Of a stretch of 44,829 nt of DNA, positions 31,802 to 40,301 are shown piece after piece. The DNA comes from an uncultured Corynebacterium sp. Its GTDB lineage: Bacteria; Actinomycetota; Actinomycetes; Mycobacteriales; Mycobacteriaceae. The translations under genes and the position numbers were made by a program. Location: assembly GCF_946221105.1 (NCBI RefSeq), contig NZ_CAMICL010000016.1, forward strand, positions 1 to 44,829, read 5' to 3'. Position 1 is the first letter of the stretch, and each line of letters begins with the position of its first letter. The notes below the pieces were generated by a model, which saw nothing but the letters and a program-made list of their open reading frames with translations, was not told the origin of the DNA and did no database searches.

Positions 31802-33667
31802 ATGTGTGGAATCGTTGGATACGTAGGCGCCGGCACCGCCGAGCGCGACGCGAAAAATGTCATTGTCGAGGGCCTGCGCCGCCTCGAATACCGCGGATAC
31901 GATTCCGCCGGTGTTGCCGTGGCCAACAACGGCGTCATTGAGTGCCGAAAGAAGGCCGGCAAGGTTGCAGACCTCGAAGCCGAAATCGCGGACAATCCCA
32001 TTGCGTCCTCGAAACTGGGCATCGGGCACACCCGCTGGGCCACCCACGGCGGCCCGACCGACGCCAATGCCCACCCGCATGTTGTCGGCGACGGCCGCCT
32101 GGCTGTAGTCCACAACGGCATTATCGAGAACTTTTCGGCGTTGAAGGCGGAGCTCGTCGATAAGGGCTACCGCTTCATCTCCGAGACCGACACCGAGGTT
32201 GCAGGCACCCTACTCCTGGACATCTACGACAAGGAAGCCGGCGGCGACCTCACCCGCGCCATGCAGCTGACTGCGCAGCGCCTCGAAGGCGCTTTCACTC
32301 TGCTGGCGATCCACGCGGACCACCCGGACCGCATCGTCGCTGCGCGCTGGAACTCCCCGCTGGTCATCGGCGTGGGCGAGAACGAGAACTTCCTCAGCTC
32401 CGACGTTGCAGGCTTCATCGAGTTCACCCGCGACGCCGTGGAGATGGACAACGGCCAGATTGTCACCCTCACCGCCGACGGCTACGAGGTCTGCGACTTC
32501 GACGGCAACCCCGCCGAAGCCAAGCCGTTCACCGTGGAATGGGACGTCACCGCCGCAGAGAAGGGCGGCTTCAACTCCTTCATGGAGAAGGAAATCCACG
32601 ACCAGCCCTCCGCCGTCCGCGACACCCTCTACGGGCGCTTCGACGAGCAGGGCAAGCTCATCCTGGACGAGCTGCGTATCGACGAATCCGTGTTGCGCTC
32701 CATCAACAAAATCATCATCGTCGCCTGCGGCACCGCCTCCTACGCCGGCCAGGTGGCGCGCTACGCCATCGAGCACTGGTGCCGCATTCCGACGGAGGTG
32801 GAGCTCGCCCACGAGTTCCGCTACCGCGACCCGATCGTCAACGAACGCACCCTCGTGGTGGCCGTGTCCCAGTCCGGCGAAACCATGGACACCCTCATGG
32901 CCGTGCGCCACGCCCGCGAACAAGGCGCGAAGGTGATCGCGATCTGCAACACCGTCGGCTCCTCCATCCCGCGCGAGGCAGACGCGTCGCTGTACACCTA
33001 CGCTGGCCCGGAGATCGCCGTGGCGTCGACGAAGGCGTTCATCTCCCAGATCGTGGCCGCCTACCTGCTCGCCCTGTACCTGGCGCAGGTCCGCGGCAAC
33101 AAGTACGCCGACGAGATCCGCCAGATCGTGGACGAGCTGCAGGAGATGCCGGACAAGATCCAGCAGGTGCTGGCCAACGAAGGCCAGGTCAAGCAGCTGG
33201 GGCAGGACATGTCTAATGCGAAGTCCGTGCTGTTTTTGGGCCGCCACGTCGGCTTCCCGGTCGCCCTCGAAGGCGCGCTGAAGCTCAAGGAGGTGGCTTA
33301 CCTGCACTCCGAGGGCTTCGCCGCCGGCGAGCTTAAGCACGGCCCCATCGCGCTGGTGGAGGAAGGCCAGCCGGTGTTCATCATCGTGCCGTCCAAGCGC
33401 TCCCGCAATAACCTGCACGCCAAGGTCGTCTCCAACATCCAGGAGGTCCGCGCTCGCGGTGCGGTGACCATCGTGATTGCGGAAGACGGTGACACGGACG
33501 TGGAGGCCTACGCCGACCACATCATCCGCATCCCGCAGTCCGCAGGCCTGATGCAGCCGCTGCTTTCCACCATCCCGCTGCAGATCTTCGCCTGCTCCGT
33601 GGCGGAGGCCCGCGGCCTGAACGTGGACCAGCCCCGCAACCTGGCCAAGTCCGTGACGGTGGAGTAG
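31802..33667 (+). CDS. glmS: Glutamine--fructose-6-phosphate aminotransferase
   Basis: A 621-aa enzyme making glucosamine-6-phosphate from fructose-6-phosphate and glutamine, the first step toward UDP-GlcNAc and peptidoglycan. MCGIVGYVGAG supplies Cys2 (Cys1 after Met removal) as glutaminase nucleophile; LEYRGYDSAG and GHTRWATHG are in the glutaminase domain. Two SIS domains follow (ACGTASYAGQVA, SQSGETMDTLMA, and GRHVGFPVALEGALKLKEV). The C-terminus LAKSVTVE is the invariant tail. Its neighbours here are a phosphatase and sucrose genes rather than cell-wall genes. Confidence 0.97.
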   Translation: MCGIVGYVGAGTAERDAKNVIVEGLRRLEYRGYDSAGVAVANNGVIECRKKAGKVADLEAEIADNPIASSKLGIGHTRWATHGGPTDANAHPHVVGDGRLAVVHNGIIENFSALKAELVDKGYRFISETDTEVAGTLLLDIYDKEAGGDLTRAMQLTAQRLEGAFTLLAIHADHPDRIVAARWNSPLVIGVGENENFLSSDVAGFIEFTRDAVEMDNGQIVTLTADGYEVCDFDGNPAEAKPFTVEWDVTAAEKGGFNSFMEKEIHDQPSAVRDTLYGRFDEQGKLILDELRIDESVLRSINKIIIVACGTASYAGQVARYAIEHWCRIPTEVELAHEFRYRDPIVNERTLVVAVSQSGETMDTLMAVRHAREQGAKVIAICNTVGSSIPREADASLYTYAGPEIAVASTKAFISQIVAAYLLALYLAQVRGNKYADEIRQIVDELQEMPDKIQQVLANEGQVKQLGQDMSNAKSVLFLGRHVGFPVALEGALKLKEVAYLHSEGFAAGELKHGPIALVEEGQPVFIIVPSKRSRNNLHAKVVSNIQEVRARGAVTIVIAEDGDTDVEAYADHIIRIPQSAGLMQPLLSTIPLQIFACSVAEARGLNVDQPRNLAKSVTVE

Positions 33668-33722
33668 GGTCTTCCGCGCTTTTCTGGCGTCGGGCCCGGG
33701 CGGTTTCGTCCAGATCCGGCGC

Positions 33723-34589
33723 CTACGCCAGCTCGTGCAGGTACGGCGTGTCGGCGCCGGTGCGGGAGACGGTGATGGCGGCGGCGCGGGCGGCGAAGTC
33801 TAGGATCTCGCGCCACTCGTCCGCCCCCAGCGCCAACAGCGCGGAACGGTCGAGGCCGCGGGCGTCGAACTGGTGCACTAGCGCGGCCATGATGGTGTCG
33901 CCGGCTCCGATGGTGTCTGCGACCTCCACGGCGGGGGCCTGCACTTCGCAAACACCGAACGGTGCGCGGACGCGGATGCCGTCGCCGCCCAGGGTGGTCA
34001 CCACGACGGGCACGTCGGAGGTGTCGCCGAGGAAATCGACTTCCTCGTCGGAAAGCTTCAGCACCGTCACCGATTCCAAAAGCCCGCGCAGAAACAGGCG
34101 GTGTTTTTCGGAGGAAAACGCGGGCCGCAGGTTCGGGTCAAGGCACACGATCGCGCCGTTGTCGGCGCTGACTCGTGCGGCCTCGGCGTAGCGCAGCGAG
34201 CCGGGTTCCAGGGCCAGGGACAACGTGCCGAATACTGCGTAGCCGTCCTCGACCGGGACGGGTTCGGCGAGCCGGTCCGCGGTGCCGTTGACGTAGAAGG
34301 TGTAGGAGGCGGAGCCGTCGTCACGCAATGCGGTGACTGCGAGGGTGGTGGGTTCCTCACCGCTGGGGCACTTCGAGAGGTCGACGCCGGCGTCGAGGAG
34401 CGATTGCCGCAGGGCCGCGCCGTACGTGTCGGAGGAGAGGCGCGACTGGAACGCCACTGAAGCGCCGAAGCGCCCGAGCGCGCGGGCCACGTTGAACGGG
34501 CCGCCGCCGAGCGCCGGGGTGAGCGGCGCGAGCGGGCCGGGGGCGGACGGCACGAGGTCGACCAGGGCTTCGCCGTACACGGTGATCAT
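33723..34589 (-). CDS. PfkB-family fructokinase
   Basis: A 288-aa PfkB carbohydrate kinase. GGGPFNVARALGRFGASVAF (28-47) is the first signature and DTIGAGDTIMAAL the second, with Asp231 the expected catalytic base. Fructokinase is inferred because the gene is divergent from a sucrose-6-phosphate hydrolase, which releases fructose; other sugar kinases of the family cannot be excluded. Only 18 bp separate the two start codons. C. glutamicum is known to lack fructokinase and to re-import fructose, so this gene would give a more direct route. Confidence 0.82.
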   Translation of the reverse strand: MITVYGEALVDLVPSAPGPLAPLTPALGGGPFNVARALGRFGASVAFQSRLSSDTYGAALRQSLLDAGVDLSKCPSGEEPTTLAVTALRDDGSASYTFYVNGTADRLAEPVPVEDGYAVFGTLSLALEPGSLRYAEAARVSADNGAIVCLDPNLRPAFSSEKHRLFLRGLLESVTVLKLSDEEVDFLGDTSDVPVVVTTLGGDGIRVRAPFGVCEVQAPAVEVADTIGAGDTIMAALVHQFDARGLDRSALLALGADEWREILDFAARAAAITVSRTGADTPYLHELA

Positions 34590-34595
34590 GCGTCA

Positions 34596-34602
34596 TAGAA
34601 TA
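34596..34602. promoter_or_regulatory. Overlapping divergent -10 hexamers
   Basis: Plus-strand TAGAAT (34596-34601) ends 6 nt before the ATG of the hydrolase. Minus-strand TATTCT (34602-34597) ends 7 nt before the ATG of the fructokinase. The two share five base pairs, and both mRNAs would be leaderless. Confidence 0.55.
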
Positions 34603-34607
34603 AACAC

Positions 34608-35876
34608 ATGTCGTACCGGCCGAAACACCACCTCACCGCGCCTCAGGGCAGGCTCAACGACCCGAACGGGATGATGTTGCTCGGCGATGAGCTGCATGTG
34701 TTCTACCAGCACGACCCGACCTTCCCCGCCCAGCCCAAACGCACCGGCTGGGGGCATGCGGTGACCACGTTGGGCTCAGGCGTGTGGCGGCACTTCCCGG
34801 ACGCGCTCTACCCGGGCGTGTCGTACGACGAAAACGGCTGCTACTCTGGCTCGGGCGTGGTGCACGACGGCCAGATCCGCCTGTTTTACACCGGCAACGT
34901 CAAACGCGACGGGAAACGGTTGACCAGCCAGAACATCGTGGATGTGGACGACATCGAAGGCCCCATGGGCGGGACCTACCACCGCCGAGACACGAACCCC
35001 GCGATCGACGGCCCCGCCGACGGCTACACCGCCCACTTCCGCGACCCGCACGTCACCCAGGCGCCGGACGGCACGTGGCGGATGGTGCTTGGCGCCCAGC
35101 GCGACAACTGCACCGGCGCCGCGGTGCTCTACACCTCCGACGACCTGGACACGTGGCAGTTCGCCGGCGAGATCGAGTTCGCGGGCCTGAACTACAACGT
35201 CGCCTCGGCCTACATGTGGGAGTGCCCGAACCTGCTGCGGATGCGCGATCAGGCCACGGGCGTGATGCGCGACGTGTTTGTCTTTTGCCCGCAGTTTCCG
35301 GATTCGGACGAGTGCGGGTACGTCGTCGGAAGGCTCGAAGGCCTGCGGTTCGAGGTCGAGCGGGATTTCACCCCGCTGGATTACGGCTCGGAGTTCTACG
35401 CGCCGCAGCTCATCAGCGACAACAACGGCGGCGCGCTCATGCTCGGCTGGATGGGGCTGCCCGCGCGCGACGACACCCCCACCTTCCCCGCCGAGGGGTG
35501 GGTGCATCAGCTCACGCTGGTCAGAGAGCTATCGCTTATCGACGGCCACCTGGCCACCGCCCTGCAGATCCCGGACGCCCACGACATGCTCGTCGAGCGG
35601 GTAGCGCTGGGGGACGCCCCCTGGGCAGCGGACCTTGTCGCCGAGGGGGAGCACACGTGCGCCACAGTGACCTGGCGGCCGGACGGCACAGGACGCGGGA
35701 CAGTGTCCGTCGATGTGGCAGGCCGTATCCGGTGGGCCGAGTGCGCCGCGGGTGAGCTGGTGCTTACCGCGGACGGCGCGGCGGTGGAGTGCACCGCGGG
35801 CGACGGGGAAGTCGCGTTTTCTTTTGCCGTCTTTGCTCCCGGTGGGGCGCAGTGGTCGGCGCTGACACCTCAATAG
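34608..35876 (+). CDS. scrB: Sucrose-6-phosphate hydrolase (GH32)
   Basis: A 422-aa glycoside hydrolase family 32 enzyme splitting sucrose-6-phosphate into glucose-6-phosphate and fructose. The three catalytic motifs are present: RLNDPNG with nucleophile Asp18, FRDPH with Asp146 as transition-state stabiliser, and WECPN with acid/base Glu205. The C-terminal part (about 310-422) is the beta-sandwich domain. No signal peptide, consistent with cytoplasmic action on PTS-imported sugar. The PTS gene follows after 12 nt in the same direction. Confidence 0.9.
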   Translation: MSYRPKHHLTAPQGRLNDPNGMMLLGDELHVFYQHDPTFPAQPKRTGWGHAVTTLGSGVWRHFPDALYPGVSYDENGCYSGSGVVHDGQIRLFYTGNVKRDGKRLTSQNIVDVDDIEGPMGGTYHRRDTNPAIDGPADGYTAHFRDPHVTQAPDGTWRMVLGAQRDNCTGAAVLYTSDDLDTWQFAGEIEFAGLNYNVASAYMWECPNLLRMRDQATGVMRDVFVFCPQFPDSDECGYVVGRLEGLRFEVERDFTPLDYGSEFYAPQLISDNNGGALMLGWMGLPARDDTPTFPAEGWVHQLTLVRELSLIDGHLATALQIPDAHDMLVERVALGDAPWAADLVAEGEHTCATVTWRPDGTGRGTVSVDVAGRIRWAECAAGELVLTADGAAVECTAGDGEVAFSFAVFAPGGAQWSALTPQ

Positions 35877-35888
35877 GAAGGAACAACC

Positions 35889-37889
35889 GTGCAACATAAG
35901 GACGTGGCCAGCCGGGTGCTGGCCGCCGTGGGCGGCGAGGACAACATCGTCGGCGCGGCGCACTGCGCCACGCGTCTGCGGATGGTGCTGAAGGATTCAT
36001 CGCTGGCGGACACAGCCGCGCTGGAAAACGACCCGGATCTCAAGGGCGTGTTCGAAACCGGCGGGATGTACCAGATCATTGTCGGCCCTGGCGACGTGGA
36101 CAGGGTGTTTGCGGCGATGGACGCGATGACGTCGAGAAGCATTGTGGTCTCCACTGAGGAGCTGAAAAGCGTGGCGGCGGACCAGGGCAACTGGTTCACC
36201 CGCTTTATCAAGGTGTTTTCCGACATTTTCGTGCCGCTGATTCCGATCCTGGTCGGCGGCGGCCTGCTTATGGCGCTGAACAACGTGCTCACCGCGGAGG
36301 GGCTGTTCGGCGACGATTCCCTGGTGGGGATGTACCCGCAGATCCAGGGGCTGACCGAGATCATCAATGTGCTGTCGTCCGCGCCGTTTGCGTTCCTGCC
36401 GGTGCTGGTGGGCTTTTCCGCGACGAAGCGCTTCGGCGGCAACGAGTACTTAGGAGCCGGCATGGGCATGGCGATGGTGCACCCCGCGCTGGTCAACGGC
36501 TACGACGTGGCCACCTCCATGGCGGAAGGCACCATGCCTTACTGGGACCTGTTCGGCTTCCCGGTGGCGCAGGGCGGCTACCAGGGCGCGGTGCTTCCGG
36601 TGCTGGCTGTCGCGTGGATTTTGGCCACGATTGAGAAGTGGTTCCACCGCCGCCTCAAGGGCACCGCAGACTTCCTGATTACCCCGCTGGCCACTCTGCT
36701 GATCACCGGGTTCATCACCTTCATCGCGGTCGGCCCGTTCGTGCGCTGGCTCGGCGACCTGCTCATCCACGGCCTGGCCGGCCTGTACGACCTCGGCGGC
36801 CCGGTGGGCGGTTTCCTGTTCGGCCTGGTGTACTCGCCGATTGTGATCACGGGCCTGCACCAGTCCTTCCCGCCGATTGAGCTGGAGCTGTTCAACCAGG
36901 GCGGCTCGTTTATCTTCCCCACGGCGTCCATGGCCAACATCGCGCAGGGCGCGGTGGCGCTGGCCGTGTACTTCCTGGCGCGTAACGCCAAGCTGAAGGG
37001 CCTGGCTGGCTCGTCGGGTGTCTCGGCGGTCTTCGGCATCACCGAGCCGGCGATCTTTGGCGTGAACCTGCGTCTGCGCTGGCCGTTCTACATCGGCATG
37101 GGCGCGGCGGCAATTGGGGCAATGCTCATTGCGCTTTTCGACGTCAAGGCCACCGCCCTCGGCGCCGCCGGCTTCATCGGAGTCGTGTCCATGCGTCCGG
37201 GCGATATGCCGACGTTCCTGGCGCTTGCTGCCGTCACGTTCGTCATCGCGTTCGCAGCCGCCTACGGCTACGGCCGCTACCTGGTGGGCAAGCAGGGGAC
37301 CATCGACCCGGACGCCCCGGAGGATTCGCGCGCCGATGCCGCAGCGGCGGCCACGCTGCGCGAGGCGTCCGCGGACGCGCTGCCGGTCGCGGCCCCGCTC
37401 ACCGGCGAGGCGCTGCCGCTTGCGGACGTCTCCGACCCGATGTTCGCCCAGGCCAAGCTCGGCGAGGGCGTGGCGATCCGCCCGACGGTGGGGGAGCTGC
37501 GCTCGCCCCTCGACGGCAAAGTGGTGGTCACCTTCCCGTCCGCCCACGCCTACGCGGTGCGCGGCACCGGCTCCGACGGCAAGCCCGTGGACGTGCTGAT
37601 GCACATCGGCTTCGACACCGTCAACCTCAAGGGCGAGCACTTCACCCCGCAGGTGAAGAAGGGCGACGAGGTGCGCGCGGGTGACCTGCTAGCCACTTTC
37701 GACATCGAGGGCATCGAGGCCGCCGGCTACGAGGTAACCACCCCGGTGGTGGTGTCCAACACGAAGAAGGTCGGCGAGGTCCTGCCGAGCCTGTTGCTGC
37801 CGGGAGATGTCAGCGCCGGCGAAAAGCTGTTCGCGGTGGAGCCGAAGCCTCTGGCGGCCGAGGCTCAGACGCCGCCCGCCAGCCGGTAG
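35889..37889 (+). CDS. ptsS: Sucrose-type PTS enzyme IIBCA
   Basis: A 666-aa PTS permease from GTG, preceded by AGGAAGGAAC. Order: EIIB (about 1-85) with phospho-acceptor Cys26 in AAHCATRLR; EIIC membrane domain (about 105-470) with GITEPAIFGVNLRLR; a linker; and EIIA (about 510-655) with VLMHIGFDTVNLKGEHF, phospho-acceptor His572. It imports sucrose as sucrose-6-phosphate using phosphate from HPr. Sucrose specificity follows from the hydrolase next door; a related beta-glucoside or trehalose sugar is less likely. Its 3' end overlaps convergent thiD by 25 bp. Confidence 0.88.
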   Translation: MQHKDVASRVLAAVGGEDNIVGAAHCATRLRMVLKDSSLADTAALENDPDLKGVFETGGMYQIIVGPGDVDRVFAAMDAMTSRSIVVSTEELKSVAADQGNWFTRFIKVFSDIFVPLIPILVGGGLLMALNNVLTAEGLFGDDSLVGMYPQIQGLTEIINVLSSAPFAFLPVLVGFSATKRFGGNEYLGAGMGMAMVHPALVNGYDVATSMAEGTMPYWDLFGFPVAQGGYQGAVLPVLAVAWILATIEKWFHRRLKGTADFLITPLATLLITGFITFIAVGPFVRWLGDLLIHGLAGLYDLGGPVGGFLFGLVYSPIVITGLHQSFPPIELELFNQGGSFIFPTASMANIAQGAVALAVYFLARNAKLKGLAGSSGVSAVFGITEPAIFGVNLRLRWPFYIGMGAAAIGAMLIALFDVKATALGAAGFIGVVSMRPGDMPTFLALAAVTFVIAFAAAYGYGRYLVGKQGTIDPDAPEDSRADAAAAATLREASADALPVAAPLTGEALPLADVSDPMFAQAKLGEGVAIRPTVGELRSPLDGKVVVTFPSAHAYAVRGTGSDGKPVDVLMHIGFDTVNLKGEHFTPQVKKGDEVRAGDLLATFDIEGIEAAGYEVTTPVVVSNTKKVGEVLPSLLLPGDVSAGEKLFAVEPKPLAAEAQTPPASR

Positions 37890-38686
37890 AGGCGGTGGAA
37901 GTGGTGCACGGGCCCGTTGCCGCGGCCGACGTTCAGTTCGTCGGCGTGGGCGATGGCCTCGTGCAGCCAGTCGGAAGCCCAGGAGGCGGCGGCGTTGGCG
38001 TCGCTGAGCACCATGCGCGTGGCCAGCGCCGCCGAGAGTGAGCAGCCGGTGCCGTGGGTGTTGTTGGTCTCCACGCGCGGCACCTCGGCGACGTGGGCCG
38101 CGCCGCCGGGGGTGACTAGTGCATTGGAGGCGCGGTCGTCTTTGAGGTGGCCGCCTTTGACCAGCACGTTGACGTCCGCATCCGCTGCGTAGGTGCGGCC
38201 CAAGGCCACCGCCGCCTCGAAGGATTCCGGCTCGGGCTGGCCGGTGAGCACCGCCAGCTCCGGCAGGTTCGGGGTGACCACGGTGGCGTGGTCGCGGACC
38301 AGCTGGCGCAGCGCATCTTCGGCGTCGGCGGAAAGCAGGCGGTCGCCGGAGGTGGCCACCATCACCGGGTCCACCACCACGACCGGCACCGGGTGGGCGG
38401 CGAGGTAGTCGGCCACAGTGTTGGTGGTTTCAACGTCGCCGAGCATGCCGATCTTCACGGCGTCCACCTCGACGTCGTCGAACACCGCGTCGAGCTGCGC
38501 GCGCAAAAACGACTGCGGAGGCGTGTGGATTTCGCGCACACCCTGGGTGTTTTGGGCCACCAGCGAGGTGGTCACGCACATGCCGTAGCCGCCGGCCGCC
38601 GCGATGGACTTCAGGTCGGCCTGGATGCCGGCGCCGCCGGTGGGGTCGGTGCCGGCGATGGACAAGACTCTGGGAATTCGTGCCAT
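37865..38686 (-). CDS. thiD: Hydroxymethylpyrimidine/phosphomethylpyrimidine kinase
   Basis: A 273-aa ThiD that phosphorylates HMP and HMP-phosphate in thiamine biosynthesis. IAGTDPTGGAGIQADLKS lies near the N-terminus and the anion-hole motif THGTGCSLSAALA near residue 225. The ATG at 38686 (MARIPRVLSIAG) is preferred over one seven codons upstream. It follows the GTPase genes with a 22-nt gap on the same strand and may be the last gene of that operon. No thiamine riboswitch is apparent upstream. Confidence 0.9.
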   Translation of the reverse strand: MARIPRVLSIAGTDPTGGAGIQADLKSIAAAGGYGMCVTTSLVAQNTQGVREIHTPPQSFLRAQLDAVFDDVEVDAVKIGMLGDVETTNTVADYLAAHPVPVVVVDPVMVATSGDRLLSADAEDALRQLVRDHATVVTPNLPELAVLTGQPEPESFEAAVALGRTYAADADVNVLVKGGHLKDDRASNALVTPGGAAHVAEVPRVETNNTHGTGCSLSAALATRMVLSDANAAASWASDWLHEAIAHADELNVGRGNGPVHHFHRLYRLAGGV

Positions 38687-38708
38687 GCCCGCCGACCGTA
38701 CAGGCAAA

Positions 38709-40301
38709 CTACCCGGCGGCGACGGCGATGCGCTCGGCGAAGCGGGAGTAGTCCTCCCGGATGGCCAGCAGCGGATCCACCACTGCGGTCTGGGAGACCT
38801 CGGCGACCTGTTTCTGCACCGCCGAGCGGGTGCGCCGCTTTACCCCGGAGCCAAGCATCCCGCCGAACACCGCGGACATCAGGCCGATGACTAGGCCGGT
38901 GAGCAGCCCCGCCATGATCAGCAGCGTCGGAATGGGCCAGCCCTCCACGTCGGGGACGAGGTCGCCGCCGAGCAGGGGAGTGAGCACGCCCGGCACAAAC
39001 GCGACCAGCAGGTACCACAGTACGCCCACCAGGGCGGCCAGCAGCGCCAGCCACTGGATCACGGTGAGCAGCGACCAGCCCTTGGACGGCTCCGCGGGCA
39101 GCGTGGTGCGGGCGACGGCGCGGTCCAGCTCCGCGGGCAGTCCGGCGGAGACTTCCTCGGCACGGTCGGCCACGGCGGCGGACCACTCGTGCGGCAGCCC
39201 GTCGGCCACGGCGCCCGCGTAGTCGCGCACGCCCCGGTTGGCCACGGCCTTCGACGCGGCGTCGAGCTCCGGCATGGAGCTGCGGTGCACCCCGATCTCG
39301 TCGGATGCTTCGCGCAGCCCCAGCCGGCGCAGCGGGTCGGGTTTGAAGCGGGTGATCCAGGAGGTCAGCAGCCACCCGGTGCGCTCGCGCAGCCGCTTGC
39401 GGTACGCCGCCGCGGTGGTCTCCGCGATGCGGTCCGCGCCGGCGGCCTGCGCCAGCACGGTGTCCATGTCGCGTTTCGCATTCTTTGCGACGCCTCCGGC
39501 ACCCCTCACCCCGGCATACCCCTCGGCGACAGAGCGGATGTCCGCCTCGATGCGCGCGGTCTGCGCAGTGTGCGCCTTTGCCACCTTCGCGATCGCGGCG
39601 CGCAGGTCGTCGATGCCGGCGCCGGTCAAGGTGGAGGTGGGGACGACCTGGACGTTGGTGAGGCCGTCGTCACGCAAAAGCCCCGCATACGAATCCGCGA
39701 CGGTGCCGACATCCCCCGCGGCGAGCAGGTCGGACTTGTTTAGCACCGCCAACGTCACGGCCGAGTGGTTGGCGTGCGGGCGGATGAACTGGTCGTGGAT
39801 GACGGAATCCGCGTACTTCTCCGGGTCGGAGACCCACACCAGCACGTCCACCTGGCCGGCAAGGCGCTCGGCGATGGCGCGGTTGGACGCCTCCACCGAG
39901 TCGAAATCGGGCAGGTCCAGCAGGATCAGCGGGCCTGCACCGCGGGCGAACTCGCCTTGGCGGGCGCGGCGGTCCTCCACGCCGAGCCAGTCCAACAGCT
40001 CCTCGGAGCCGTCCGGCTCCCAGATCGCGGCCAGCGGCGAGGATGTGGTGGGGCGGCGCGCTGCGGATTTGCCCAGGTCCTCGCCCACGACTGCGTTGAA
40101 CAGCGAGGTCTTGCCGGATCCGGTGGCACCGAAAAAGCCCACCACGGTGTGGTCGCCGGACAGCGCGCGGCGTTCCGCGCCCGCCTTCGCCACGCGCTCA
40201 AGGCCCTCGCGGTTGCCCGGCGAAAGGTACGGCGCGCCGATCTGCGCGGCCTCTTCGAGGGCCTCCAGCCGCTCGGTCAGGCCTGCCTTCTTCCTAAACA
40301 T
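38709..40301 (-). CDS. Dynamin-like membrane GTPase, second of a pair
   Basis: A 530-aa GTPase. P-loop GATGSGKT (58-65), G3 segment LPDFDS and G4 NKSD are intact. Two membrane hairpins lie near the C-terminus (about 405-440 and 452-480). The start MFRKKAGL at 40301 overlaps the upstream GTPase by 8 nt, while a longer reading lies inside that gene. Such tandem bacterial dynamin-like proteins, for example Streptomyces DynA/DynB or mycobacterial IniA/IniC, remodel membranes; the specific family here is inferred from architecture. Confidence 0.72.
   Translation of the reverse strand: MFRKKAGLTERLEALEEAAQIGAPYLSPGNREGLERVAKAGAERRALSGDHTVVGFFGATGSGKTSLFNAVVGEDLGKSAARRPTTSSPLAAIWEPDGSEELLDWLGVEDRRARQGEFARGAGPLILLDLPDFDSVEASNRAIAERLAGQVDVLVWVSDPEKYADSVIHDQFIRPHANHSAVTLAVLNKSDLLAAGDVGTVADSYAGLLRDDGLTNVQVVPTSTLTGAGIDDLRAAIAKVAKAHTAQTARIEADIRSVAEGYAGVRGAGGVAKNAKRDMDTVLAQAAGADRIAETTAAAYRKRLRERTGWLLTSWITRFKPDPLRRLGLREASDEIGVHRSSMPELDAASKAVANRGVRDYAGAVADGLPHEWSAAVADRAEEVSAGLPAELDRAVARTTLPAEPSKGWSLLTVIQWLALLAALVGVLWYLLVAFVPGVLTPLLGGDLVPDVEGWPIPTLLIMAGLLTGLVIGLMSAVFGGMLGSGVKRRTRSAVQKQVAEVSQTAVVDPLLAIREDYSRFAERIAVAAG

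Noticed and set aside
32210..33520. Minus-strand open frame opposite glmS
   Set aside because: glmS is unambiguous in the other strand; the antisense product is His/Val-rich with no domain.
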